A program made the translations under genes and the position numbers. Of a stretch of 64,000 nt of DNA, positions 25,955 through 35,710 are shown piece by piece. The stretch is from JACKOB01 sp024234575. Its GTDB lineage: Bacteria; Pseudomonadota; Gammaproteobacteria; Pseudomonadales; Oleiphilaceae. The DNA lies in contig JBPJFZ010000001.1 of the NCBI GenBank assembly GCA_051208035.1, positions 496,001-560,000 on the forward strand. Direction: 5' to 3'. Numbering within the stretch: position 1 is the stretch's first letter; every line of letters begins with the position of its first letter. Below the pieces are notes generated by a model. The model ran no database searches, was not told where the DNA came from, and was given only the letters and a program-made list of their open reading frames with translations.

Positions 25955-28438
25955 ATGCGCTATTCACTGAAACAGCTTTTTACGTTGAGAGAAAGCATCA
26001 AACCCAGTAAAAATGTTCATAATATGCCTCGAATATTTGATCGAATAATAAACTTTCGAAAGAAGTCACCACTATCTTTCCGCATGCTGACATATATTCT
26101 TTTATGCAGCTCACTATTCACACTATTCGCATCCGGCCTACAGGTTTACTCAGAATACCGCCAGGAAATTTCTTTAGTCGATCAACGAATGGAAGTCATC
26201 GAAAACAGTTACATGGTGAGCCTTTCACGCAGCCTCTGGTCGCTGGATCAAAAGCTCCTGCAAGTTCAGATGCAGGGGATATTGAATCTTCCCGACATCG
26301 TTCACTTAGAACTTAAAATTTACCCCGACACAGACATCGAGATGGGTGACCGCAATAAAGAGACGGCTTCCATCGAGCACACGTTTAAGTTAAAGCATGA
26401 AAGTGTGGAGATGTATGAACTAGGCGAACTGACAATTACCGCCAGTCTCGACGAGATATACCATCAGCTGCAGCAAAAAATAGTCGTCATCCTTACAACA
26501 CAGGCATTTAAAACATTTTTCATATCAATATTAATACTATGGATTTTTCAGTATCTGGTAACACGTCACCTTGGCAAAATGGCAACTTATGCAAGAAGTT
26601 TTGATCTGGCACGCCCTGAGGTAGCATTAAAACTTGATCGAAGTGATCACCCAAAACATAGAGATGAACTATCCGATGTCATAGACGCTATCAACGAAAT
26701 GCGCACCAAGTTAATTGATGACATTTCACGCCAGGAAGAGGACGCGAAAGAAATAAAGAAGCTATCGCTGGCGATAGAGCAAAGCCCCTCTTCCGTGTTG
26801 ATATGTAATCGCAACTGGAAGATTGAATACGCGAACAGCAAATTCATTCAGCTTACGGGTTACGATATTGACACTATCTCAGGTAAGCATCCTAAAGAGG
26901 TGTCTGACACTGGCATTTCCATCGAAGAAAATGAACACATGTGGGAAAACATTCAACTGCAGGTGCAGAGGGTGGGTGTTTGGCAAGGGGAAATGCACAG
27001 CTCCCGGAGCTCAGGTGAAAAGTTTTGGGAACAGGTGATCGTCACCCCGATCAAAGATGAAGCAGGTCAGCCTACTCATTTCTTGATTCTCGGCGAAGAC
27101 ATCAGCATTAGAAAGCGCTACGAGCAACAATTACTTCGCCAGGCAAATTACGACATACTCACCGGCTTACCTAACCGAATGCTGGCACTGGACCGCTTAA
27201 AGCTTGCGCTGGCTCAGGCGCGACGTGAAAACCAGTTAGTCGGCTTGATGTTTCTGGATCTTGACAATTTTAAACATATTAACGATACCATGGGCCATGA
27301 CTCAGGAGATACGCTGCTGATCGAAGCATCCCGCAGAATATCATCCTGCCTAAGAGGTACGAGCACGGTCGCCAGATTGGGTGGAGATGAGTTTCTAGTG
27401 ATACTCCCCTCTTTGGAAGCACCTGAAGACACTGAACTTGTTGCCGATAGGATTCTAAAAACGTTTACGTCTCCGTTCGCCTTGGGTAGTCAGGAAGTTT
27501 TTATCAGCACGAGCATCGGTATCGCTATCTACCCAACGGACAGCGATAGCAGCAGCGCTCTGTTGCAGCATGCCGACTCTGCGATGTATCAGGCGAAAAA
27601 CAAAGGTAAGAGTTCGTTTAAACGTTTTTCACCAGAAATGAACGAGCATTCACACGAAAGAGTGCAAATAGAAACCAGACTTCGCCGAGCCTTGGAGCTT
27701 TCAGAACTGCAACTCTACTATCAACCCATCGTGAACGTTAAGACAGGCGCCATTTTAGGAGCCGAAGCACTTATTCGATGGAATAACCCTGCAATGGGGC
27801 TGGTCTCGCCCGACAAATTCATTCCTCTCGCTGAGGAAACTGGACTAATTATTCCTATCGGTGACTGGGTCTTGCAAACAGCCTGCAGTGATATCTCTAA
27901 GTGGCGCGAAACAACGGGCATTGATTTGACAATTGCTGTGAACGTTTCGCCAAGACAATTCCGGGATTCAAACTTCGTACAAACCGTTTTAAAAGCGTTG
28001 GAGACCTACAAACTAGACGCCCCTAACCTTGAGCTTGAAATAACTGAACGCTTAATTCTCGATGACTCTATCGAAACATCTCATATTCTCAGCACCCTTG
28101 ATAAAGAAGGTGTGCGGCTATCAGTTGACGACTTTGGCACAGGTTATTCTGCATTGGGTTATCTTAAGAGTTATCCGTTTGACACCTTGAAGATCGATAA
28201 GTCATTTGTACAGGATGTCATGAAAGAGGCAGAAGACGCAGCCTTGGTAAAAGCCATCATTACAATGGCACACAGTTTGGGATTAAAAGTAATTGCTGAA
28301 GGTGTTGAAGAGCGAGAACAACTAACATTTCTCGAGAACAACGACTGCGATTATGCACAAGGTTATTTCTTTAGCCGTCCCATTCCTGCAGATGACTTTA
28401 GTAACTGGTTAATCGAGCACCAACGTAAATCTGCTTAG
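25955..28438 (+). CDS. Membrane PAS-GGDEF-EAL cyclic-di-GMP protein
   Basis: 827 residues. A first membrane segment (about 43-65), a periplasmic domain (about 66-175), a second membrane segment (about 180-200) and a HAMP-like stretch lead into a PAS domain (about 270-390, IEYANSKFIQLTGYD). A GGDEF domain follows with RLGGDEFLV (GGDEF at 476-480), then an EAL domain with GAEALIRW (EAL at 604-606), DDFGTGYSALGYL and LKIDKSFV. Both catalytic motifs look intact, so it may make or break c-di-GMP depending on conditions. The periplasmic domain is the probable sensor. There is no obvious receptor partner. Confidence 0.93.
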   Translation: MRYSLKQLFTLRESIKPSKNVHNMPRIFDRIINFRKKSPLSFRMLTYILLCSSLFTLFASGLQVYSEYRQEISLVDQRMEVIENSYMVSLSRSLWSLDQKLLQVQMQGILNLPDIVHLELKIYPDTDIEMGDRNKETASIEHTFKLKHESVEMYELGELTITASLDEIYHQLQQKIVVILTTQAFKTFFISILILWIFQYLVTRHLGKMATYARSFDLARPEVALKLDRSDHPKHRDELSDVIDAINEMRTKLIDDISRQEEDAKEIKKLSLAIEQSPSSVLICNRNWKIEYANSKFIQLTGYDIDTISGKHPKEVSDTGISIEENEHMWENIQLQVQRVGVWQGEMHSSRSSGEKFWEQVIVTPIKDEAGQPTHFLILGEDISIRKRYEQQLLRQANYDILTGLPNRMLALDRLKLALAQARRENQLVGLMFLDLDNFKHINDTMGHDSGDTLLIEASRRISSCLRGTSTVARLGGDEFLVILPSLEAPEDTELVADRILKTFTSPFALGSQEVFISTSIGIAIYPTDSDSSSALLQHADSAMYQAKNKGKSSFKRFSPEMNEHSHERVQIETRLRRALELSELQLYYQPIVNVKTGAILGAEALIRWNNPAMGLVSPDKFIPLAEETGLIIPIGDWVLQTACSDISKWRETTGIDLTIAVNVSPRQFRDSNFVQTVLKALETYKLDAPNLELEITERLILDDSIETSHILSTLDKEGVRLSVDDFGTGYSALGYLKSYPFDTLKIDKSFVQDVMKEAEDAALVKAIITMAHSLGLKVIAEGVEEREQLTFLENNDCDYAQGYFFSRPIPADDFSNWLIEHQRKSA

Positions 28439-28475
28439 TGTTAGTAAACACTTAACTTTTATATAACGGTCTTTC

Positions 28476-28524
28476 AATTGTCACCATCCGGAATTTATAA
28501 TTACTCGCTTATCGGGTGACAATT
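28476..28524 (+). repeat. Inverted repeat upstream of pta
   Basis: 10-bp perfect arms AATTGTCACC (28476-28485) and GGTGACAATT (28515-28524) with a 29-bp centre, 75 bp before the pta start. It may be a regulator site or a leader hairpin. Confidence 0.5.
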
Positions 28525-28598
28525 TCGCTCTGCGAACTTTTGATCACAAACCCGCCTCGCTTTTATACGTCTGCGACATATCCAAAAAGGAATTCATT

Positions 28599-30737
28599 GT
28601 GGCTAAAGCGCTCTTTATCGCCCCAACCTCACAACAGTCAGGACTAACATCGGTATGCCTTGGGCTCGTCAGAGCACTGGATAACATCGGCGTCAGAGTC
28701 GCATTTTTTAAGCCTGTCACACAAAACAGTGAGGACAAGCCTTATGTTGACCGGTCAATACACTTCATCAAAGCTAAAACGCAATTAAAACCACCGTACC
28801 CAATTCCATTACGCGAGGCTCAGAATCTGATGAGCAAAAGGCGAAATTCAGATTTGATGGAAAAAGTGATTGCACTGTACGCTGAGTGCACGGATAGTGC
28901 GGATGTTGTCGTTATTGAAGGGCTCGCTCCAGACCATGACCAGCCCTATATCGAAGCCATAAACATTGAGGTCGCTCGCAACCTAGATGCAGATGTGATT
29001 TTAGTGGCATCACCCAAAGAGATGACAGCAGAGCAACTTGATGCGCATCTTGATATGTCCGCAAGACAGTTTGCAGCACCAATGGACCCTGAAGTCATCG
29101 GCTGCATATTAAACAAAGTCAATGCCCCACCTAATGCGGCATTAAGCCTTTACCAAACCGAAGATAAAGCCTATTGCCCTTATCGAAACATCGACTACGG
29201 CAGTAATTGTAAGATATTTGATAAAGATCGCTTCCGCTTAATAGGCAGCATACCCTGGCGACTGGATCTCGTTGCTCCGAGAACCATTGATGTTGCAAGC
29301 GAACTCGACCCCATCATTATTAATAAAGGCCAGATTGACTCCCGCAGGGTCACCAAAATTTCGATATGTTCACGCACAGTCCCAAATATGGTTGAGCAAC
29401 TAAAACCAGGCACGCTAATAGTCACCCCAGGAGACCGTGAAGATATTCTCATCGTGACATGTATGGCTGCGTTAAGTGGCGTGCCAATCGCAGGTTTATT
29501 GCTCACTGGCAACCTGCAACCAGACTCTCGAACACTTAAGCTCTGTCAACCGGCCTTTCTCACCGGGTTACCTGTAATGTCTACGCATACGGATACGTTT
29601 CTTACTGCAAGAAAGCTGGCAGAAATGAACATTGAAGTCCCCATTAACGATTTGGAAAGAATAGAAACAGTAATGGGAATGGTTGCCAGCACGTTAGATG
29701 CCCAGTGGCTGAAAAAGCACCTGGCCATTTCGAAAGAGCCAAGATTATCTCCTTCTGCTTTCCGGTACCTGTTAACGCAAAGAGCCAAGCAAGCCCAGAA
29801 ACGCATCGTTCTGCCTGAAGGAAATGAACCAAGAACTATCGAAGCTGCCGTGATATGCCAACAAAAACAGATCGCGACCTGCGTATTAATTGGCAATAGA
29901 ATAGAAATAAACGCAATCGCCGAAAGCAGCGGCCTCAAAATCCCTCCAGGCATTGAAATCATTGACCCAGAAGAAGTGCGGCATCAATACATACCACCCA
30001 TGGTTGAGTTGCGAAAGCGGAAAGGACTGACACCTCAGATGGCCGAAGCGCAACTAGAGGATAACGTGGTGTTAGCAACAATGATGGTTGCGCTGAATGA
30101 AGTTGATGGCTTGGTTTCGGGAGCCATCCATACCACCGCAAACACTATCCGACCAGCTCTACAGTTAATTAAAACTAAAACTGGCGCTAAAGTTGTGTCA
30201 TCTGTCTTCTTCATGTGTTTGCCAGAGCAGGTCTTGGTCTATGGCGACTGTGCAGTAAATCCTGACCCAAATGCAGAAGAATTGGCTGATATTGCAATTC
30301 AATCCGCTGAATCTGCTGAAACATTTGGCATTACACCACGCGTGGCAATGATTAGTTATAGCACCGGCACTTCGGGTACTGGTATCGATGTGGAAAAAGT
30401 GCGTGAAGCGACTCGAATAGCAAAAGAGAAAAAGCCCGGGCTCATTATCGACGGCCCGCTACAATACGATGCGGCAGCAATTGAAACCGTAGCCAAACAG
30501 AAAGCCCCGGACAGTCCAGTGGCTGGTAAAGCAACGGTATTTATTTTCCCCGACCTCAACACCGGCAATACCACGTACAAAGCAGTGCAAAGAAGCGCAA
30601 ATGTCATCAGCATTGGCCCAATGTTGCAAGGTCTCAAGAAGCCAGTAAATGACCTTTCGAGAGGCGCTCTGGTCGATGACATTGTATACACCATCGCCCT
30701 AACAGCCGTACAGGCCACTCAGCCAGGAGAAGAATAG
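28599..30737 (+). CDS. pta: Phosphate acetyltransferase
   Basis: 712-residue long-form Pta, converting acetyl-CoA and phosphate to acetyl phosphate and CoA. The start is GTG at 28599, with AAAAGG 8 nt upstream. The N-terminal P-loop-like domain (about 1-220, ALFIAPTSQQSGLTSVCLGL) and DRTGG domain (about 220-330) precede the catalytic PTA domain (about 390-705: VLPEGNEPRTIEAA, GLVSGAIHTTANTIRPAL, SYSTGTSGTG). ackA, normally beside pta, is absent from the window. The upstream inverted repeat suggests its own control. Confidence 0.96.
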   Translation: MAKALFIAPTSQQSGLTSVCLGLVRALDNIGVRVAFFKPVTQNSEDKPYVDRSIHFIKAKTQLKPPYPIPLREAQNLMSKRRNSDLMEKVIALYAECTDSADVVVIEGLAPDHDQPYIEAINIEVARNLDADVILVASPKEMTAEQLDAHLDMSARQFAAPMDPEVIGCILNKVNAPPNAALSLYQTEDKAYCPYRNIDYGSNCKIFDKDRFRLIGSIPWRLDLVAPRTIDVASELDPIIINKGQIDSRRVTKISICSRTVPNMVEQLKPGTLIVTPGDREDILIVTCMAALSGVPIAGLLLTGNLQPDSRTLKLCQPAFLTGLPVMSTHTDTFLTARKLAEMNIEVPINDLERIETVMGMVASTLDAQWLKKHLAISKEPRLSPSAFRYLLTQRAKQAQKRIVLPEGNEPRTIEAAVICQQKQIATCVLIGNRIEINAIAESSGLKIPPGIEIIDPEEVRHQYIPPMVELRKRKGLTPQMAEAQLEDNVVLATMMVALNEVDGLVSGAIHTTANTIRPALQLIKTKTGAKVVSSVFFMCLPEQVLVYGDCAVNPDPNAEELADIAIQSAESAETFGITPRVAMISYSTGTSGTGIDVEKVREATRIAKEKKPGLIIDGPLQYDAAAIETVAKQKAPDSPVAGKATVFIFPDLNTGNTTYKAVQRSANVISIGPMLQGLKKPVNDLSRGALVDDIVYTIALTAVQATQPGEE

Positions 30738-30811
30738 TACGCGCCTCTAACGGTCGTAAGTTTAAAAGTTAAGTGTAAGTCAGATATGAACGGCGGCGTG
30801 ATTAAAGAATG

Positions 30812-30839
30812 AGCGCCTTGACCTGTGAGCCAAGGCGCT
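30812..30839 (-). terminator. Hairpin between pta and der
   Basis: 9-bp perfect stem AGCGCCTTG/CAAGGCGCT between two convergent genes. The T tract is poor on both sides, so termination strength is uncertain. Confidence 0.45.
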
Positions 30840-30861
30840 AAAAACAGAGTAGCCAACGCGA

Positions 30862-32286
30862 CTATTTTCTTCGAGGCTTTGGCTTTTTCTTACTATTGGC
30901 GATTTGCTTCATTAACCTGGCTTTTCTGTGCTCTGGTGGCACGGTCGTCTTTTTAGCTTTTGTCGCAAAGGGGTTTTCACCTGTTTTAAACTCAAAGCGA
31001 ATGGGCGTTCCCTTGATACGCAGTACACGTCTAAACGTATTTTCGAGAAAACGTTTATAGCTGTTGGGTAAAGATGCCGTCTGGTTGCCATGCACAACTA
31101 TCACTGGTGGGTTTGATCCCCCCTGATGCGCATAGCGAAGTTTAATTCTACGACCGTGTACCAATGGTGGCTGATGCTCAGTCAGCGCATCTTCCAGAAT
31201 GGTTGTTAGCTTGTTCGTCGACCACTTTGCAAACGCCGAGTCATAGGCTTCATGAATACACCCATAAAGATCTCCAACAGCAGTGCCATGCAGAGCCGAA
31301 ATCATTTTTATCTCAACATCGGGTAAAAAATTTAACCTGCGACCAAGCTCCTGCCGAACCCGATCGCGATCATCTTGCGTCATGCCATCCCATTTGTTGA
31401 CTGCTATCACTAGCGCCCGGCCAGCATCTAGCACGAACCCGATCAAATGCAGATCCTGGTCTACGATACCCTCACGGGCATCTAAAACCAGCACAACGAC
31501 ATTGGCATCCTGAATGGCTTGCAGTGTTTTAATAATAGAAAACTTTTCTACTACTTCTTTAACGTTTTTTCTACGCCGAATACCTGCCGTATCGATAATG
31601 GTATAGTTTTTACCATGTCGCTCGTAAGGGATATAGATGCTATCTCGTGTCGTGCCAGGCTGGTCATAAACAACAACGCGTTCCTCGCCCAGCATTCTAT
31701 TAACCAGTGTTGATTTACCAACATTTGGCCGCCCTACAATTCCTATTTTAATTCCTTTATGCGTGCCAACCACTGGGCTTTTGGCATTTTCATCAATACG
31801 ACTGCCAAGCACTTCTTCGATCAAACTTCTAACACCGCGATTATGTGACGCGGCTGTGTGTTTAATCTCTGAGAAGCCAAGCTTAAAAAAATCTGCTGCA
31901 GCGACATCTGCATTTAGACCATCAATTTTGTTGATTACTAAAACCGATGTTTTGTCTTTAACACGTAAATGCTTTGCTATCATTTCATCTGCAGCAGTCA
32001 GACCAGCGCGGGCATCCACTACAAAGAAAACTATATCCGCCTCATGTATAGCAAGAAGCGACTGCTCCGCCATTGCACCATCTATCCCCTCTTCATCGCC
32101 AGAAATTCCGCCGGTATCAATAACAATGAATTTTTGTCCTAAACATTCACCTTCGCCATATTTTCGATCTCTGGTGAGACCTGGCAAATCAGCTACCAAC
32201 GCGTCTCTAGAGCGAGTCAACACGTTGAAAATGGTAGACTTACCTACATTTGGTCGACCAACCAGGGCAATTACAGGGATCATCAA
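30862..32286 (-). CDS. der: GTPase Der (EngA), ribosome assembly
   Basis: 474-residue double GTPase needed for 50S subunit maturation. The G1 motifs are GRPNVGKSTIF (domain 1, about 10-20) and GRPNVGKSTLV (domain 2, about 184-194). NKIDG and NKWDG are the two G4 motifs. The C-terminal KH-like domain (about 360-440) is followed by a basic tail (KKPKPRRK). Start is the GTG/ATG pair at 32286/32283. It is the last gene of the run yfgM-bamB-der. Confidence 0.97.
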   Translation of the reverse strand: MMIPVIALVGRPNVGKSTIFNVLTRSRDALVADLPGLTRDRKYGEGECLGQKFIVIDTGGISGDEEGIDGAMAEQSLLAIHEADIVFFVVDARAGLTAADEMIAKHLRVKDKTSVLVINKIDGLNADVAAADFFKLGFSEIKHTAASHNRGVRSLIEEVLGSRIDENAKSPVVGTHKGIKIGIVGRPNVGKSTLVNRMLGEERVVVYDQPGTTRDSIYIPYERHGKNYTIIDTAGIRRRKNVKEVVEKFSIIKTLQAIQDANVVVLVLDAREGIVDQDLHLIGFVLDAGRALVIAVNKWDGMTQDDRDRVRQELGRRLNFLPDVEIKMISALHGTAVGDLYGCIHEAYDSAFAKWSTNKLTTILEDALTEHQPPLVHGRRIKLRYAHQGGSNPPVIVVHGNQTASLPNSYKRFLENTFRRVLRIKGTPIRFEFKTGENPFATKAKKTTVPPEHRKARLMKQIANSKKKPKPRRK

Positions 32287-32301
32287 TTAAGCCTTATAAA
32301 A

Positions 32302-33504
32302 CTATTCAATGGAATACGCTGCTAGGGTGCCGCCATTTCCGAAAACGTACAGCGTTGACCCATCTACATGCATAGGCACACGAAGACCGTCGCTATCTAC
32401 TCGTACCCTGCCGACAAATCTGCCGTCGGATTTAGACAAGAAATGCAAATACCCTTCAAAATCACCAACCGCGACTACGGAGCCAAATGAAATCACAGGG
32501 GTTAATCGGCGATACTTCAAAGCTGGTTGCACCCAAGCTTCTGAGCGTGTAATTCTGTCAAGTGCGATAACATCCCCATTACTCGCGGCGATATACACCA
32601 ATGCAAAATCCTGCTCTACCTGTACATAACTTGAACCGGATTTCGACCATAGCTCTTGCCCTGAATACAAATCAATCGCTTGCATATTACCTTGGTAAGC
32701 CGCCGAGTATAGCGCTCTGTCTAGAAAACCGACCTTACCATCGATATCGACTAAACGCTCCAGCTCCGTCCTACCTTGCGGCAAAGCTACCGAGTGCTGC
32801 CAGAAAGGTGTGCCCGTTGTATTGTCCAACTGCACTAACTCACCATTCGCAAAGCCGGTAACTGTGACCTCCTCATTGATGAAAGGTGTTGCGGTTCCTC
32901 GAAGGGAGAGAACAGGCTCATTACTCTGGTAGACCCAATTTGATGCACCGGTGTTTACATCAAAAGCAGCCACCCTGCCGTCAACCGTCTGCACAACAAC
33001 AATACGCCCATTACTTTGCGGAGGTGCCACTGCCTCACTGGATAATGGTGCGCGCCAAAGCTCTTTTACTGGCTCTGCCGACTTGTCATTTGCCAACACG
33101 GCCGCTGGCGTAAGCCCCAACGCGACCAACTCACCATTAAGTGTTGCGTAGTAGAGGTTTTTACCATCGAAGCCCAACCCCGCCGATACCAGCTCATTCA
33201 GGTCATACTCCCAAATATCATCACCATCGGTTTTGTTAAAGAGACTTAACTCACCATTAAAATCAATAGCATAGATGTAGTCAGCGGTAAAAACCGGTTG
33301 TAAAAAAAGATAATTATCATCAAAGCCACTACCCACGGAGCTTCGCCAAAGTCTCTTAATTGACAATTCTTCGGAAAAGTCTTCAAGCTCTGCCGGCTCT
33401 TCCTTTTTTTCATCAGAGCTACAGCCTGCCAGGAAATATGAAATTAGCAGAATCAAGCAATACGCTAAGGCAGAGTTTGGCCGACTAAAGAGGGTCATAC
33501 CCAC
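32302..33504 (-). CDS. bamB: Outer-membrane assembly lipoprotein BamB
   Basis: 400-residue beta-propeller lipoprotein of the BAM complex that inserts outer-membrane proteins. The signal peptide ends in the lipobox LAGC (Cys about 28). The mature part contains eight repeats of the PQQ/quinoprotein type (AFDVNTGASNWVYQ, AIDLYSGQELWS, ALDRITRSEAWV). The likely start is the GTG overlapping the yfgM stop, or the ATG 6 nt later (33498). The overlap suggests coupling to yfgM. Confidence 0.95.
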   Translation of the reverse strand: MGMTLFSRPNSALAYCLILLISYFLAGCSSDEKKEEPAELEDFSEELSIKRLWRSSVGSGFDDNYLFLQPVFTADYIYAIDFNGELSLFNKTDGDDIWEYDLNELVSAGLGFDGKNLYYATLNGELVALGLTPAAVLANDKSAEPVKELWRAPLSSEAVAPPQSNGRIVVVQTVDGRVAAFDVNTGASNWVYQSNEPVLSLRGTATPFINEEVTVTGFANGELVQLDNTTGTPFWQHSVALPQGRTELERLVDIDGKVGFLDRALYSAAYQGNMQAIDLYSGQELWSKSGSSYVQVEQDFALVYIAASNGDVIALDRITRSEAWVQPALKYRRLTPVISFGSVVAVGDFEGYLHFLSKSDGRFVGRVRVDSDGLRVPMHVDGSTLYVFGNGGTLAAYSIE

Positions 33505-34166
33505 TAAACTCCCTCAATATCTGCAACATCAGATAGTTTCATTTCTAAAAGAATTCGTTCTCTGTCGTCATTCTTTAACAAACTCTTAGCTTCTTCATAA
33601 GCGCTGCGTGCCGCAACACGATCACCTTTCGCTAATGCAATATCACCCCGGATTTCCAAAAACATTGGCAAAAATGGTTTGTCGACTGGCTTGCTAACAA
33701 TAGCAGCCGCCTCATCAACTTTATCCTGCGCCAACAGCAGCCTTGCAAGCCGGGCATTAACGATAGCGCGTGTTGGTGCATCCGGGTTGTGTGACAATAC
33801 CCAGCGTAGTTCGCCTTCAGCAAGCGCTAAATCCTTTGTGTCAATCGCTGCCTTTGCCAAAAACAGCGCAGCAAACTTAGCGTACTCACTTGATGAGTAG
33901 TCACTTTTAAGCTTTTCTCCAAGCAGTCGAACCGTGGCTATGTTCTTCTCTTTAGCCTCAATAGATTGCACTGATGCAGCATCTAAAATTTGCTGATATA
34001 GGGATGACGCTTCGTATTTGGTATTTAGAACCTGCTGCTGCCAAGCCTGCCATCCAAAAATTGCAGCTAATGCCAAAGCGATACCGATAATTAGAGAATT
34101 ACCGTTTTCACTCCACCACCTTTTTAGCGCCGCAATCTGTTCCTCTTCTGTACGTTCGTAATCCAC
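33504..34166 (-). CDS. yfgM: YfgM-like membrane TPR protein
   Basis: 220 residues. A short cytoplasmic N-terminus (MDYERTEEEQIAALKRWWSE) is followed by one membrane helix (about 24-42) and a periplasmic TPR region (about 60-215). YfgM associates with the SecYEG-linked chaperone PpiD and handles exported proteins. Its place between hisS and bamB is the standard one in gammaproteobacteria. Confidence 0.92.
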   Translation of the reverse strand: MDYERTEEEQIAALKRWWSENGNSLIIGIALALAAIFGWQAWQQQVLNTKYEASSLYQQILDAASVQSIEAKEKNIATVRLLGEKLKSDYSSSEYAKFAALFLAKAAIDTKDLALAEGELRWVLSHNPDAPTRAIVNARLARLLLAQDKVDEAAAIVSKPVDKPFLPMFLEIRGDIALAKGDRVAARSAYEEAKSLLKNDDRERILLEMKLSDVADIEGV

Positions 34167-34311
34167 TCAAATCCCTCCACATATTTATAATTTTTTACCG
34201 TGCGAGCCCGATAAACAGAAGAACATCAGCCGGTAATTTGCACCAAATTATACACAGACACCGCGATAACACCTACACGTGAATCTTGCCTGCACCAACC
34301 CTTAAGAACAA

Positions 34312-35613
34312 TTACTTCAATAACGACTGCAACAGGCCAGTAACAGCGATTTTTTCTACAGTCATTTGCATAACCCCGCCCGGCAGAAGACTTTCTTTAC
34401 GCATAGACTTAACAGAGACTTTGTTTTCAGAGAATTCATCGTCACCAATAATCACGGCATAAGCCGCATTCTCTTTGTCGGCCTTCTTCATTTGGCTTTT
34501 AAGACTACCGCCGCCACAATTAAGCACAATACGACAATCTGGAAGCGCTTTTCGCAATACTTCTGTTATAGAAAGGCCGTAAGCGGGCAACCCCGCATTG
34601 GCACCAGCTACAATCACGTAAACATCAGAAAACGCGTTTACATAGTCAGGCACTCTAGCAAGGGTTGTAATCAGCAACACCAGTCGCTCAACCCCCATGG
34701 CAAAACCTACTGCCGGGGTGGGCTTTCCACCCAACTGTTCAACCAGGCCATCATACCTGCCACCCGCACACACGGTACCTTGCGAACCGAGACTCTCTGT
34801 TACCCACTCGAAGACGGTTTTCCCGTAATAATCCAACCCTCTTACCAGCCGGGGGTTAATTTTGTATTTGACGCCGACAGCATCCAAGAGACTTAATAGT
34901 TCATCAAAATGTTGTCGCGACTCTAAGTCAATAAAATCCTGAAAGTCAGGTGCTGAATTAAGAATTTCCTGCGTCTGAGCAGATTTGCTATCCAATATCC
35001 GTAAAGGATTGCTTTCGAGGCGACGCTGGCTATCCTCGTCAAGCTGGTCTTTATAGCCTGACAAGTACGCAATCAATGCTTCACGATAGGTCTGCCTCGC
35101 AGCGGCCGAACCAAGGGAGTTAATCTGAAGTTCAACGCTGTCTGCTACGCCAAGCGCATCCCAAAGGCGAGCCGTTAAACAAATCACCTCAGCGTCAATA
35201 TCAGGGCCATTCATACCAAATGCTTCAACACCAATCTGATGAAATTGACGGTATCGTCCTTTTTGTGGCCTTTCGTGCCTAAACATTGGACCGGTATACC
35301 ACAACCGCTGAATCTGGTTGTACAGCAGGCCGTGTTCCTCAGCCGCTCTAACACACCCTGCAGTCCCTTCGGGTCGAAGTGTCAGGCTATCACCGTTACG
35401 ATCTTCAAAGGTGTACATTTCTTTTTCTACAATATCAGTGACCTCCCCAATTGACCGCTTGAACAGCTCGGTCTTTTCGACTGTGGGCATGCGAATTTCA
35501 CTGAATCCGTAACTGGACACTAGCTTCCTGACGGTTTTCTCAAGGTACTGCCACACGGGCGTATCAGCCGGCAGGATATCGTTCATTCCTCGGATAGCTT
35601 GTATCTTAGCCAA
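34312..35613 (-). CDS. hisS: Histidyl-tRNA synthetase
   Basis: 433-residue class II synthetase. Motif 2 is RHERPQKGRYRQFHQ. The histidine-specific motifs are GLDYYGKTVFEWV and motif 3 VGFAMGVERLVLL. The C-terminal anticodon-binding domain covers about 335-430. A 145-bp gap separates it from yfgM, so the downstream genes may also have their own promoter. Confidence 0.98.
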   Translation of the reverse strand: MAKIQAIRGMNDILPADTPVWQYLEKTVRKLVSSYGFSEIRMPTVEKTELFKRSIGEVTDIVEKEMYTFEDRNGDSLTLRPEGTAGCVRAAEEHGLLYNQIQRLWYTGPMFRHERPQKGRYRQFHQIGVEAFGMNGPDIDAEVICLTARLWDALGVADSVELQINSLGSAAARQTYREALIAYLSGYKDQLDEDSQRRLESNPLRILDSKSAQTQEILNSAPDFQDFIDLESRQHFDELLSLLDAVGVKYKINPRLVRGLDYYGKTVFEWVTESLGSQGTVCAGGRYDGLVEQLGGKPTPAVGFAMGVERLVLLITTLARVPDYVNAFSDVYVIVAGANAGLPAYGLSITEVLRKALPDCRIVLNCGGGSLKSQMKKADKENAAYAVIIGDDEFSENKVSVKSMRKESLLPGGVMQMTVEKIAVTGLLQSLLK

Positions 35614-35710
35614 GTTCTTTATTCCTTATCATCTCTTTATAACAACCTGCTTCTGCACCAGCTAAAGGGTTGGTCAGTGAAAAGCAGATTTTAATTAGGT
35701 GGTTTACTGA

